Part shown: positions 53,327-64,000 of the stretch, one piece after another | Numbering within the stretch: position 1 is the first letter of the stretch | Layout: each line of letters starts with the position of its first letter | Program-made: the position numbers and the translations under genes | NCBI GenBank assembly: GCA_014281115.1 | Contig: JACONQ010000015.1 | Location: forward strand, 1,240,001 to 1,304,000 | Origin: Laburnicola sp. R22_1 | Lineage: Eukaryota > Ascomycota > Dothideomycetes > Pleosporales > Didymosphaeriaceae | DNA: 64,000 nucleotides | Reading direction: 5' to 3' | The notes under the pieces: generated by a model | Told to the model about the DNA's origin: nothing | Databases searched by the model: none | What the model saw: only the letters and a program-made list of their open reading frames with translations

Positions 53327-54355
53327 ATGAGACTCTCGTCCTTCATCCCGTTTGCCCTCTCGGGCCTCGCTCTGGCAGCGCCTACATCTCCCGCCGAGAA
53401 GCGTGGCGTGCTTGCTAAGCGCGCCAGCTTGACTGATACCCCAACGACTGGCTTTGCTACCCAGAACGGAGGCACCACCGGTGGCCGGGGTGGTTCTACC
53501 ATCACTGTCAAGAACCTCGCCGATCTCAAGAACGCTGTCAAGGGCAACAGCCCCGCCATCGTGATCGTTGCCGCTAGTTTCAAGGGTAACAAAGACGACG
53601 TGAGGATCGGCTCGAACAAGTCCGTCATCGGCAAGGACCGCTCAATCGGTACGCTCAGCCATCAAGCCCTCCCGCCACAAACTCCACACACTAACCCAAA
53701 CGCATTAGTCCTCGAAAACATCGGCCTGACGGTCAAGAACGCCAAAAACGTCATCATCCGCAACCTCGCCATCAAAAAAGTCGTCGGCGGCGACGCCGTC
53801 GCCGTCCAACTCGCCCAAAACGTCTGGCTCGACCACCTCGACCTCTCCTCGGACCGCAACCACGGAAAAGACTACTACGACGGCCTGCTCGACCTCACCC
53901 ACGCCGCCGACTTCATCACCGTCTCCAACGTCAAGCTGCACGACCACTACAAGGGCTCGCTCATCGGGCACTCCGACAACAACGCCGCCGAAGACAGGGG
54001 CCATCTCCGCGTCACGTATGCAAACTGCCACTGGGTAAACGTCAACTCGCGCGCGCCGTCGCTCCGCTTTGGAACCGGCCATGTCTTCAATAACTTCTAT
54101 GACAATGTCTCGGATGGCATCAACACCCGGCAGAAGGCACAGCTCCTCGTTGAAAACAACGTCTGGGTCAACCCTAAGAAGCCGCTGTACAGCACTGGGG
54201 GCTTCGCTGTTGCGAATGGAAACGACTTTGGTGGTGCTAAGAACACGGCGCCTGTAGGGACGCTCAGGTCTGTCCCGTACAGGTACACGCTGATCAGTGC
54301 GTCGAAGGTGAAGGCTGCCGTTGTGGGTGTTGCGGGTAACACGCTTTCGTTTTAG
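53327..54355 (+). CDS. Secreted pectate lyase, polysaccharide lyase family 1
   Basis: 322 aa from exons 53327-53648 and 53709-54355; the 60-nt intron (GTACGC...TTAG) has no stop and is a multiple of three, so the unspliced frame is also open at 342 aa. The enzyme cleaves polygalacturonate by beta-elimination with calcium. It has a signal peptide (MRLSSFIPFALSGLALA) and a short propeptide ending in KR, a Kex2-type site. The parallel beta-helix landmarks are VWLDHLDLSSD, DYYDGLLDLT (calcium acidic site), and RAPSLRFGTGHVFNNFYD with the conserved catalytic arginine. This points to plant-tissue degradation by a pathogen or saprobe. It is next to the RIP block. Confidence 0.93.
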   Translation: MRLSSFIPFALSGLALAAPTSPAEKRGVLAKRASLTDTPTTGFATQNGGTTGGRGGSTITVKNLADLKNAVKGNSPAIVIVAASFKGNKDDVRIGSNKSVIGKDRSIGTLSHQALPPQTPHTNPNALVLENIGLTVKNAKNVIIRNLAIKKVVGGDAVAVQLAQNVWLDHLDLSSDRNHGKDYYDGLLDLTHAADFITVSNVKLHDHYKGSLIGHSDNNAAEDRGHLRVTYANCHWVNVNSRAPSLRFGTGHVFNNFYDNVSDGINTRQKAQLLVENNVWVNPKKPLYSTGGFAVANGNDFGGAKNTAPVGTLRSVPYRYTLISASKVKAAVVGVAGNTLSF

Positions 54356-55522
54356 ATAGGTTGAGGTGGGGGAGTGTACATATATTTTTTCTGTTTCGCT
54401 TGTATATATTCAATGCTGGATGAATTGAATCAGGATTCTCTTGCGTATTGGGGTTCGCCATTTGTCTCGATCTGACGTGTTCGTCAGTGTTGTACTTTGT
54501 GATGAAAGTACATGTATCTTTCGCAAAGGTAGTGCTTGGGGATTGAGACCCACGTATTGGAAGCGGACTAAGAATGTGACTTTATAACAACCATCCCATA
54601 TTGTGCCCCGGGCAATTGTAGAGCACCAATCTGCGTACAGGTACGCCCACGCCATCATCATGCTGCAGCTCGTTGTCTAACTCGACCCCGAATCTAAATT
54701 CGCAAGCCACATCATCCTCAAACCATCCTCAACCACAGGCCAAAAGCATAATCACTATAACCTATCCATAATCCGCGAATTCAACAAAACATTCTGCCGC
54801 GTAAAAACACCGCAACAGCTAGATAGATGATATTGACGCAGTAGCACAGGAGCTTATAACCTATCCAACAAACCACGCCAGACGCATAAGTAAGTATATG
54901 CCCATCCAGCACCCCATCCCCAGCCCCAGGAGAAAAGTCTGTAGATAGGCATGATACGTATTACATATCCCAGGATAGCACAGCCCTAGTATGCACCCAA
55001 ACCTATGCCCTAGTACTGTGCAATTCATCCCTAACCACAAACACCATACTACAAGAGAGGAGAAAAGCCATCCAGAACATATCGGCCAAAGAAAATTGCA
55101 TCCAAATCGAGAGAATACCACAGAGGAAAAAAGTAGAGAAGCCTTAATTGTCACATACCAGGCCATCCGACACCATCCATGCCCCCACCTACTCTAGAGT
55201 TACCCAGCCCAAGGAATGCAAAAGCAAAAAACAGCTCCACACTTGATACCATGTCGTTATCTCATCTGCCGAGCTTCGGTACATGTTTAAACGCCACGCA
55301 TGCATGCTTGAGAAAAGAGAAAACATGAATGCCGGACAAGATAGGAAAGCGGCGGCAAGATTAAAAGCTAGTATCAAATGCAGCACGAATGAAGAAAGGA
55401 AGAAATTGAAAAGAGGAAGATTGTAGTAATACAGCGCTTGGAGGGGCAAAAGGGACAATGTTCTGTCTCGTCCAGGCTGAATGAGCATCAAGCAGCAAAG
55501 AGGCAAGACCCGGCAGATTTCA
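54356..55522. other. Convergent spacer
   Basis: 1.17 kb between the stops of pectate lyase and PFK-2. No recognisable gene or repeat. Confidence 0.45.
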
Positions 55523-57905
55523 TTAGTTAGAGGTATTCGCGCGTCGAAGTTTGTAATCGGGAAGGTAGTCGAAGTCATCCGTCTCCGAGTTGTAGCGCCA
55601 AGCTTTGAACTCTACACCGTAGGGCTTGGGCTCCATTTGGTAGAGCATACCAAGCGGACAGTCCAGGTCCGCTACGTCTTCACGTTTCAGACCTTGCAAG
55701 TATGCCAGGAGTACACGAACCACTGACCGATGCGTGACCAGCAGGCAGTGATCGGTCATCCGCTCAAGCTCGACGATTACAGGCCGGATGCGGTTGATCA
55801 CGTCGAGGTAACCTTCGCCGCCAGGGCCAGGGTAGCGATAAGATATCTTGTCCGACCTGCGGCGCTCATACTCCTCGCTGTGCTTCGTGCGTATCTCATC
55901 GTACGTCAGGCCCTCCATGTAGCCGGCATTCAACTCGTCTAACATGCGCATCTGCTTGATGTCGTATTCCTCATCGCAGAAGTACTGTACTGACTGCACG
56001 CTCCGCTTGAGCATCGAGCTCCATACGCAGAAACTCTTGGGCTCGACATCGCTTCCGAAGTAAGGATTTGGGGGCGTGTGGTCTCCTGGAACGGGAGGCC
56101 AGTGAGTGTGTGCAATCTTGTCGGCCAGATGCACATCCCATGCCTTCCGTTGCTTGTCGATGAATCGGCTCATTGCCTGAGCGTATTTCTGTCCATTCGG
56201 GCTTAGATCCGAGTCACCGCCGATCTTTCCAGCGACGTTGTCCATCGACTCGCCGTGCCGGGTGATGAAAATCATGCGCGGCGCCAAATTGAAGTTCAGC
56301 AGATAGTACACAGCCTGACCTGCCAGGAAGCCCTTGACCTGATGTGAGATCATTTTTCGACCGACATCAATCATTTTTACATAGGACATGTTGTTCTCCT
56401 CTTCATAGTCCCCAAGCGGTACATAGTTCTTTTCGTAGATGGCCACACGCTGCTTAAAGTCTTCCAGCGCTGCAGTGGGGTCTTTGCCTTCGTAGTCTGG
56501 GCCTGAAAGCTTTAGACGCATGTTGGACTCGAGGAGGTTCTTGTCCTGGCACACAGATTCCACAAAGAGTACGTTCAATTCTGGTCCTGCGCATTCGCGT
56601 ATTCTGGTCATGATCTGCTTCCGTCGGGGCAAGGTGCTATTTGTAGCGTCGAAAATGCCAACAGAGCCATTGCCTTTGACGACCCAGTCTAGCAGATCGT
56701 CCAGTGTTTCCATGGCGCACTGCTCGCGTATCTGGGCTGCCTTCTTATTGGTGGGATCAAAGAAGCTCGCCGACTGGTCCATTGCCCCCTCGTTGGTTTC
56801 CTCAGGAGCAGGCGTAGGAGCCTCTGGTCCTGGAGATATCACTTCTGGGCGCGGAGAGTGATCATCATCGACTACCGCTGAGTCGAAGTGTTCGCCGACG
56901 GGACTCGGCAAGTGCAGTGGAGAATATGAACCACCCGAAGATTCACCGTTGATCAGAATTTTAGCCGCTATCTGAGGCAGTGTGTCACCCTTCTCCACCG
57001 CCTCCCTGAGCGCTGAGGGGATCCTTTCGAGGCCTCCTGCAGAAGACAATCTGAAGCCGTGGCCACTCGTTGCCACCCGGCGCTTTTCGCCGACATTGAA
57101 AATCTTGGTATCGTGTTGCAGCCAGTTGAGATAGCGTGTCATCTTTTTCGTGATGTAGCTTTTACCTCGCGCGGGCAGACCGACCATAACGATAACGAGC
57201 TTCGAGCCCACGTCGCGCTGAGCGATCTTGCCATCGGGGGAGACTTTCGACTTGGTTAGGCCGGGGATATCGAGCGTTGTAGGACGTATACGGGGTGTCG
57301 AAGCGGCAGATGCCATGCGCGTAGCATCGTGTCTGTGTTTGTCAGTTACGTGATACAGAAGATTGGTTGCGCTGAGAACAGTGGGTGAAAGGGAAAAGGG
57401 GACACCTCAGGTAGTTTGTAGCATGAGTGTCACCCCATAATTTATAGTACCACCGCAGTTGTAGGAATAAACTACAAGGGCAAATGTGTCTCGTCGCTCA
57501 TTGTGAAAGGTTGGCTTACATTTGCGGACTGCCCGGTTGCGATGGCAGTGGCGTATCGCTCAGTGCGGCACCCACGCCGTCCTTTGAGATATCCGGGTGC
57601 GGATCATGGCGGGCTTTCGCGTGCGGCAGAGGCTTCAAACGGCCATCTTTGGCCGCAGATTTGTTCGCAGGGGAAGCGATGCTGGGGATGTTGTTGCTGC
57701 CGGTGGAGAAGGCGGGTAGGGCGGATGCAGGGCGTGGTGGTTCGTTGAGTATAGCGTTTTCAGGAATCGCGAGCTTGCTCATGAGAACGTTTTGGGCGAT
57801 GAGTGAGTGCTGACTGGTCCGGCGTGTGGTTGTGGAAGCTGAGGGGCGGCGAGGATGTGGATGCGGTGATGTACCTCCAGCGATGCTAATGGGCATGGCG
57901 GCCAT
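55523..57905 (-). CDS. 6-phosphofructo-2-kinase / fructose-2,6-bisphosphatase
   Basis: 731 aa from exon 57905-57520 and exon 57332-55523. The bifunctional enzyme makes and breaks fructose-2,6-bisphosphate, the activator of glycolytic PFK-1. The kinase half has VIVMVGLPARGKSYITKKMTRYL (P-loop), FNVGEKRR and FDATNSTLPRR. The phosphatase half has FITRHGESMDN (phosphohistidine) and LNAGYMEGLTYDEI with a later VTHRSVVRV. A Ser/Pro-rich N-terminal exon of 128 codons, ending GSPQ at a GTAAGC donor, splices in frame to IHDATRMASAAS; an internal start at 57316 is possible and would give 597 aa. The insertion at residues about 235-330 is low complexity. Confidence 0.88.
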
Positions 57906-58769
57906 GCTCGATAGGGTACAGTGTAGAGGCTAGAGGTGCGCCCAGGAGAGCTAGCCGATCCTGGTGCCAACCCAACGGCTCGCCCTGTGCTGGGCGAACA
58001 ATGACCACAGTAGAATATTGAATTGAAGCTGAGGGCTGGAGGTGATTAGGTGATGTGGTGTGCGTCTGCAGCGTGTGCGTCTGCAGCTTGTGCGCGGGCG
58101 AGGCCGTCGTCTTTGAAGAGGAAGGCGCACGTCGCGGCTGCCACGCACCCGGATGACGTCGCCGGCAAGAATGAGTCCGATGGATGAGCAACGCGCACTC
58201 GCTATACAGCAGGAAACTTGCACGCCGCCGGACGGCGAATAGTCGACGCTGCCTTCTTATACCATCGTCCGCGTGTATATACCAAGGTACTGTCCTATTG
58301 TTGAGAATAGCAACCCCCATGCAGTCAGACATGCGCGCGTTGAGTTACACCCTGCTTGGCTCGTTTACCACCGTTGACAATCAGGCTTCCCCGCGTCGTC
58401 ATCGTGCCCAATCGTTCACACACGCTTTTCGGCCCCAGAGTAAGCTTCGGCTGCTGAATGGCGCATAAACAGTGTGCATGTACCGCGGACCGTAGATGAC
58501 CGTTGACGGGCCTGCCGTTCAATGTTGTCGATGATTTTCCTCGCTGCACGTTACCAAGCCCGCGATAGATTTCTTGCTCAGGTGGGATACGCCTTCCCGT
58601 AGCCTTTCTGGATGTGGAGTAAGTGCTGTCCGCAATGTCGGATTTCGTGGTAAGGCGGCAGATGATCCACGGTGAGGCTAAGACGGCTGATAATCATCCG
58701 GCCATGGACGGTCGTGTGCGTGTTCTGTCGACACGTTGTAGAACGTCTCTGGGCATTGCATGATCCATG
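57906..58769. other. Intergenic, PFK-2 promoter
   Basis: About 860 bp between the PFK-2 start and the DUF202 stop. Nothing else recognised. Confidence 0.4.
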
Positions 58770-59490
58770 TTACGTCCCGAGCCTCAAAGTGAGCACCAGC
58801 AGGCAGATGTACGCTGCCATGCTAAGAGCCGTTAGGACGGAGACCACGTTTCCACTCGTCCTGAACTTTTTGCGGTGCAGTCCATCCTCGCCCACCTCGG
58901 AGAAGAACTGTTTATTGCCTGGGCGTCGTCAGTACATAGGTAGCTGTTTGCAGTCACCCATTGGCCTCTGACCTTGCTGGCGGCGGAACAGACTGATGAA
59001 CAGAATTCCGGCACCGTACACAGCGAACAAAGCGCCTATGGAGTAGAACTCGGCTGTGAAGATCTTGAGCACGACGAGGGCGAAGGAGAACTGGCCAAGC
59101 GCTGTACGAATGTAGGCTCCTTCGAACGTCCTCTGAGCAGCGCGGATTTCCACCAGCTCAGGGCCAGAAAGCACCACAGTTCGCGCCCGATGTAGGCGCA
59201 GATGGTACCTGTCTGCTGCGTGACGTCCCTTTGGTTCTGTGAGCAGCACCTCTCGATGAATTGCTGGTCTTCGTACCTCAAACATCCTCGGTGACCTGGA
59301 TGTTACCGTGACGCTTCAAGCTATTTCCTCTGCGTCGGCGCTGGCGATATTCCTCTCTTACAGAACTGCGGGAATCGTATGATGAATGTGCAGGTCCCGT
59401 GTGGCGAGGGCTATGCGAGCAAACAGCGCCTGGGCAGCTGGGGACGCTTGCGTGTTTGAAGGTGGGTGAAGCGTAATGTGGAGACACCAT
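58770..59490 (-). CDS. DUF202 small integral membrane protein
   Basis: The last two exons are clear: about 59220-58973 and 58918-58770, giving LVEIRAAQRTFEGAYIRTALGQFSFALVVLKIF, IGALFAVYGAGILFISLFRRQQG, NKQFFSEVGEDGLHRKKFRTSGN and VVSVLTALSMAAYICLLVL. The R-x-x-E-x-x-x-R-x-A pattern followed by three membrane spans is the DUF202 (YidH-like) signature; the family is linked to vacuolar and ER membrane proteins, with no firm activity. An Arg/Ser-rich first exon begins at ATG 59490 (ends near HGNIQVTED). The junction between it and the next exon is not resolved: three donors and several acceptors fit. Divergent from RNase H1. Confidence 0.65.
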
Positions 59491-60138
59491 CTATGCGGAA
59501 GTCGCCGGTCGTGCCTTTCGGCACCACGCTGCCGTGCATCTTTACGCCGCTCCCCCACCGGGACACGCTTGGGTGCTGTCTGCCTTGGAAACATTCACTA
59601 CGTCCGTTGCTTTTTTTGCTTCATTTCTTTTGCTGGAGCAATGCTGCCTCTCACCGCACGCCTGGCCCGGGCGCCAGTTATGTTTCCGGCAGCTGCTCCC
59701 CACCCACACCCTCCCCCCATCGTGGGCCGCTCCCACGCGAACCCAGCAAACCCCTCACTTGGCTGCACCCCAGATGATCCCACTCTGTGCCCCAGCCTTC
59801 CTTCACCTCTCTCCGTATTCTTATGAGAGCGGCCGTTACGCGGTTTGCTGCCCCCAGACTGCTTGTCTGCTTTGCCCTACTAGAGTCGCGCTGGTGCGTT
59901 ATTGTATCCAGGCCCAACAGAGCTCCGTCCAGCTTGCTCTCACATCCAGCGCCGAACTGACCCGTGTAGGCCAGCAAACTCTCGTGATTGCCGCATCCGC
60001 CACGTCCATTGTCCCGCAAAGACGCACGCTGAAGCTCTTCCCTCCTACAACTGCCTCCACGCCCTCTTTTCCTCCCAAGACACACGCGACTTCGTTGATT
60101 GCGCATACTCGGACATCGAAGAAGGAAGCGAAGGCACA
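59491..60138. other. Divergent spacer, DUF202 / RNase H1
   Basis: About 650 bp between outward-facing starts, CT-rich. Must hold both promoters. Open frames through it have no family motif. Confidence 0.45.
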
Positions 60139-61559
60139 ATGGGAGACGCGAAGTCTACTTCCACGGCATCGTCGAGCACAAAACGCAAGAGGAGTGCGCC
60201 GGCCTTCTACGCCGTCAAAGTCGGGTACACACCGGGGATATATCAAAGTACGTGATTGGCATGCGTCTGCATGTATCTCATGGGCAATACATATCCGTAG
60301 GCGTCTCATACGATCCTTTGCTGACTGACGCGTAGGCTGGGAGGATGCAAAGCAGCAGACTTCTGGATATAAGAATTCTATCTGTGAGTCATTGTCTATT
60401 GGAGCTGCGGTGTACGTCTAACAGGATACAGTCAAAAAGTTCGCTACGTTGACCGACGCCGAGGAATTCATGAAAGGCGAAGGTTCCTCTGCAATAAGAG
60501 CAGGAAAAACAAAGTACTACGGAGTACAGGCCGGGTATACTCCTGGTGTGTATACTGACTGGCCTGCGGTCCTGGAACAAGTGACAGGGTTTAAAGGTGG
60601 AAAACAGAAACGATTCGATACGTGGGAGGAAGCACAAGCCTACGTAGACGAAGGGCTTTTCGCGCCCTCTGCCACCAGCACGCCAATCAGCATGAAGGGC
60701 CATCTCGACTCGACAACTCCATCGGGTGTAGAATCGCGCAAAAGCTCTAAGAAGCAAAAGACACTGGACGGCTCAGCGAAAGTAGCTGCCACAAACGTAG
60801 AATACGAAGCAGGCTTTGGACCACTGCCGTTAGATGCAGAGGACGGCTTCGACAGGACACTCAAGCACGCCCTCGCCTATGGGTCTGAACTGGAATATAA
60901 GACCACGGAGGAGCTGGGCCTACGCAAGTTGCAACCAACTGGCGATTTCGAAGGCACCCTTGAGATATACACGGACGGGGCTGCGAAGGGAAATGGTCAG
61001 CTTGGTGCCTATGCCGGCTTCGGGATATGGTTTGGTCCTAATGATCCAAGGTAGGCTTGATCGCTGTCTTGACGCGAAGTGTTGCTCATTCATGAGTAGG
61101 AATAATCGAGGGCCGCTTGCAGGGGAGAAACAGACAAATCAGCGCGCTGAGCTTACTGCCATCGGCCGCGCCGTCGATATTGTACCCATCGATCGAGATG
61201 CGAAAATCTACACAGATTCCCACTACTCCATGAAATGTCTCACCGACTGGTTCCAGAGCTGGGAATCAAAAGGCTGGAAGAACTCGGCTGGCAAACCGGT
61301 GGAGAACAGAGACTTGATCGAGCCCATTCTAGCTCGCCTGCGCGAACGAGAAAAGGCTCGTGCGAAGACGCAAATCGTGTGGGTCAAGGCACATAACGGT
61401 AATATCGGAAATGAGGCTGCGGACAGATTGGCCAACGAGGGCGCCGAGGAGAAGAGGATAGAGATTGAAGTGGAAAAATTGGCTAAATTTGCTGCCGAAA
61501 GGGAAAAGCACGACCCAGAGCGGATGGTGAATGGATTCATGGACCAGAACGAGTATTGA
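60139..61559 (+). CDS. Ribonuclease H1 with two hybrid-binding domains
   Basis: 411 aa from exons 60139-60247, 60336-60383, 60432-61050 and 61100-61559. It cleaves RNA in RNA-DNA hybrids. Two tandem N-terminal hybrid-binding (viroplasmin-type) domains are present: AFYAVKVGYTPGIYQSWEDAKQQ (residues about 23-70) and KYYGVQAGYTPGVYTDWPAVLEQ (about 90-140). After a linker, the catalytic domain has EIYTDGAAKGNG, RAELTAIGRA, KIYTDSHYSMKCL and VKAHNGNIGNEAADRLAN, giving the D-E-D-D metal residues and the catalytic loop His. The absence of a mitochondrial presequence in this model suggests a nuclear/cytosolic form. The second domain is close to that of the WD40 fusion at 39.2-44.1 kb. Confidence 0.92.
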
Positions 61560-63217
61560 TTGAAATACATGGGGTATATAGAATATATAAGCTTTTTTTT
61601 ATAAACAAAGTTACATCCTGCAACTATACTATAGCAAAACAAAATCTAGCTATAACCTTTTTTTCTATATACTAGCTCTATAAGATAGATACTATATAAA
61701 TATATATAAAAGCGGAAAGTTCAGCGCTTATCCGTCTAGCACCCCGTGATCCCGTCAGCTCCCCACAACAGTGACTTAGTTACATCGGCGTGAACCATGG
61801 TATGTAAGCTTAGTTATGCATCAATCTTGAAGCTTGACTACGGTAGATGGGTTTTTTATTTTTGGACCAAACTTGGAGAAGAATCAACGGGTACTCTATG
61901 GCTTCTTCGTTCTACAATTGGTATAACGCTGTTTGGGAACACAGTGGCGTTGCTAGCCCGGCAGTGAACCAAGGCAAAATTGTGGTCAGGTATATAAGGT
62001 GTGTTTGGTAAAAGATGGGGGGTTGTTGAAGTAAGAGATGGGATATTGTTATCAAGTCATGTTGACGTCACGCGCTTGTGCTGGAATAATGCAGTCATTC
62101 GAAATATTGTTGTATTGTGATAAGTTACTGACCGGAGTGCCTAATGGTCTACCATACACGGTAGCCACACAAGCGATCTCACGGACATATGTAACGCCAG
62201 GTCTTCGCCAGTCATGGTTCTTCCCTGACAAAATAGATACACGACTTCCTTTCTCCTCGTTCGCTCATCCACTGAACTACCTATTGCCTTGGTAGCGTAA
62301 TGACTCTCTGGATCTTAAAATATCGGTAAATCATGTTCCCACGTCTAAGACATTGGGCCACTGTTTGCAAACACACTGAGGACGACAAACGGTCAGTAAG
62401 TCCACGAGATTGCCGTTAATCCTTTGACGAAGCCCTCGCTTGTTGTTCTTCTTATTGTTGGGTTGGTGCACTGTTACTCAGCAGCGGTGCGTGCGGCCAA
62501 CTAGAAGACGATACTAGACTTTGATAAGTCATCTCACTGCCTCCCACAGCAGACAGTACTACTAAATGTACACTGACAATCCCACTGGCGATACCTTAAT
62601 GACTTATATTGCAGTGTCGCAGTACATAGCAAGAACACTTCCATGAGTCACTCTACGCTCTATATGTAAATTGTTAAATCGCCTATGGATAGTAAGAAGT
62701 ACTATTTCAACCACACAACAGGCTCAGGACATTTTGAGCACTCCACCAATATGAATCCACCTAAAAGTTCCTCCCTCATTCTCTCGTGGTCCATTATATC
62801 TATTAAATTTGCACTTGGGAGATATAATTAAGAGAATAGTATAAAGAGACGCATATAGTAATACACGCTAATTATGATAAACGCAGGTCTATAAAGTAAA
62901 CCCTACCAGGGAACATACCTAATGCATAGTATGGTTCAATAGCCTACTCAACATCAAGTTATTTGTCATGGAACGGTGAGTGAAGCATTCAAAACCTTGA
63001 CAATATGTCCAATACTGCCTTAGGTGTATTATTTTGATTGCAGCTGAAACAACTTCTACAACTGTGTTACTAATTATTAACTGGCAAACTTTTATAGGTC
63101 ACATGAACCATCAAGTCGGCTTTATTGGATAGAATGGAAGCATCTTGGAAAACCAAAAATTTACTTTTCTCAAAGACTTCGGTCTCTTTCGCATTCTACC
63201 CAGAAGACGTGGTACGT
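61560..63217. other. Gene-free interval
   Basis: 1.66 kb between RNase H1 and the small membrane protein. A short AT-rich patch lies at 61590-61715. No conserved ORF, RNA gene or inverted repeat was seen. Confidence 0.45.
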
Positions 63218-63652
63218 TCAAGTTCCTGCCTTGACACTCAGCGGTCCCCAGATCCCAGGACTGCGTGGTGTACCATCAAACGTCCCATATCCCTGCATCT
63301 TCGGCGACACCATGTCCATGAGGCACATATGCTCCCTCAACCGCTCACCCACGTACTCTTGCGTCCACTCACGCTGATTTTGCAACTCCTTCGCATTCAT
63401 CCGCACTGCCTCTGCGACGACGTCTTCAGTCCAATCCTGCAACGCAGCCAGCTGCGTCGCTGTCAGTTTCCCTGCTTCGTCTTCAATGTCCTCGGTGCCG
63501 TGGAGCGCTTGGTAATGTGAGTCATGATAGTGAAAGATAAAGGTAACGAAGATGAGAATGAAGATTGCACACGTGCCGATGATGGCGAAGAAACAAAAGA
63601 CTTCAAGGATGTTAGACGATGCGGAAAAGAGGGTGAAGTGTTGGTGCTGCAT
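63218..63652 (-). CDS. Small single-pass membrane protein, unrecognised
   Basis: 144 aa from ATG 63652; an in-frame ATG at 63760 would extend it to 180 aa. One clear membrane segment near the N-terminus (EVFCFFAIIGTCAIFILIFVTFIF) is followed by an acidic, possibly helical region (TATQLAALQDWTEDVVAEAVRMNAKELQNQREW). No family is recognised. Single exon, coding-like composition and a clean stop support it, but it could be lineage-specific or spurious. Confidence 0.45.
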   Translation of the reverse strand: MQHQHFTLFSASSNILEVFCFFAIIGTCAIFILIFVTFIFHYHDSHYQALHGTEDIEDEAGKLTATQLAALQDWTEDVVAEAVRMNAKELQNQREWTQEYVGERLREHMCLMDMVSPKMQGYGTFDGTPRSPGIWGPLSVKAGT

Positions 63653-64000
63653 TGTGGTGCAAGTTGTGAATCCGGACAAGTTGCGTTGTATCCACATTGG
63701 AGCGGGTGGATGTGGTTTTAAACGGGTGTGTAGACATTGTGAGGTTAACAAGTGTTGCAAGGTCGTTTTGGGCGTTGTCGTGACTCAATTACACAATGTG
63801 GATCATTAAGCTGGTCTTTGACGAGTCGATCCTCGCCAACTTGAGGAGCCATGCCCATTAAGTTGACATCCTCAGTGCCATGACGACTCTTGTGGTGACT
63901 TTAGAATTAGTATACTTTCAGACTTCGAGCGGATTGGACATATGTCACTTACTTATGTCACTTATTGCATGTCTAGGTATGATATACTGTGTCAATCACT
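63653..64000. other. Right-end sequence
   Basis: About 350 bp upstream of the small membrane protein. No feature recognised. Confidence 0.4.

Noticed and set aside
59534..60328. 264-codon + frame running into RNase H1
   Set aside because: Lies in the divergent promoter and reads through the RNase H1 first exon out of its frame; composition is low-complexity.

Overview
The window looks like a piece of a filamentous ascomycete genome, most likely Dothideomycetes (Pleosporales-like). This rests on short 45-70 nt introns with GT(A/G)AG donors and CTAAC-like branch sites, single genes on either strand with no operons, homologues of fungal proteins (Mis6, Yhm2, Seb1/Nrd1, CRT10), a secreted PL1 pectate lyase, and AT-rich blocks whose repeats differ only by transitions, as repeat-induced point mutation (RIP) leaves them. 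The species cannot be named from this sequence.

Layout. 0-17.7 kb is a gene-dense euchromatic stretch: kinetochore Mis6/CENP-I (+), a CRT10-like WD protein (-), Yhm2 mitochondrial citrate carrier (-), mitochondrial citrate synthase (-), Seb1/Nrd1-type CID-RRM protein (+), a LOG-family protein (-) and a CLPTM1 membrane protein (+). A 351-bp MITE with a 9-bp target duplication lies between the last two. 17.7-30.6 kb is a repeat island: a TA-flanked 97-bp MITE, a ~110-bp tandem repeat, a 6.2-kb Tad1-like LINE with 13-bp target duplication, a field of diverged TATA-box/CT-rich units, a 527-bp hAT-type MITE, and one small thioredoxin-fold gene. 30.7-48 kb is again genic: a chromodomain protein with four CCCH fingers (-), Rab11/Ypt31 GTPase (+), an amino-acid/choline-type permease (+), a 1603-aa fusion of an RNase H1-type hybrid-binding domain with a SANT-like domain, WD40 repeats and a zinc ribbon (+), the ADP/ATP carrier (+) and a proline-rich protein (-). 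49.5-52.3 kb is a RIP-degraded AT block holding a dead Tc1/mariner-type element. 53.3-61.6 kb carries pectate lyase (+), PFK-2/FBPase-2 (-), a DUF202 membrane protein (-) and RNase H1 with two hybrid-binding domains (+). A small membrane protein (-) lies near the right end.

How the genes relate. They are not one pathway. Three products (Yhm2, citrate synthase, ADP/ATP carrier) serve mitochondrial carbon and energy exchange, and PFK-2/FBPase-2 sets glycolytic flux. Several are chromatin or RNA-surveillance candidates: Mis6, Seb1, the chromodomain-CCCH protein, the hybrid-binding/WD40 fusion and RNase H1. The most unusual object is the HBD-SANT-WD40-zinc fusion, which shares its N-terminal domain with the RNase H1 gene about 20 kb away. 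The repeat island, with four kinds of transposon preserving intact target duplications, is the other main point of interest.
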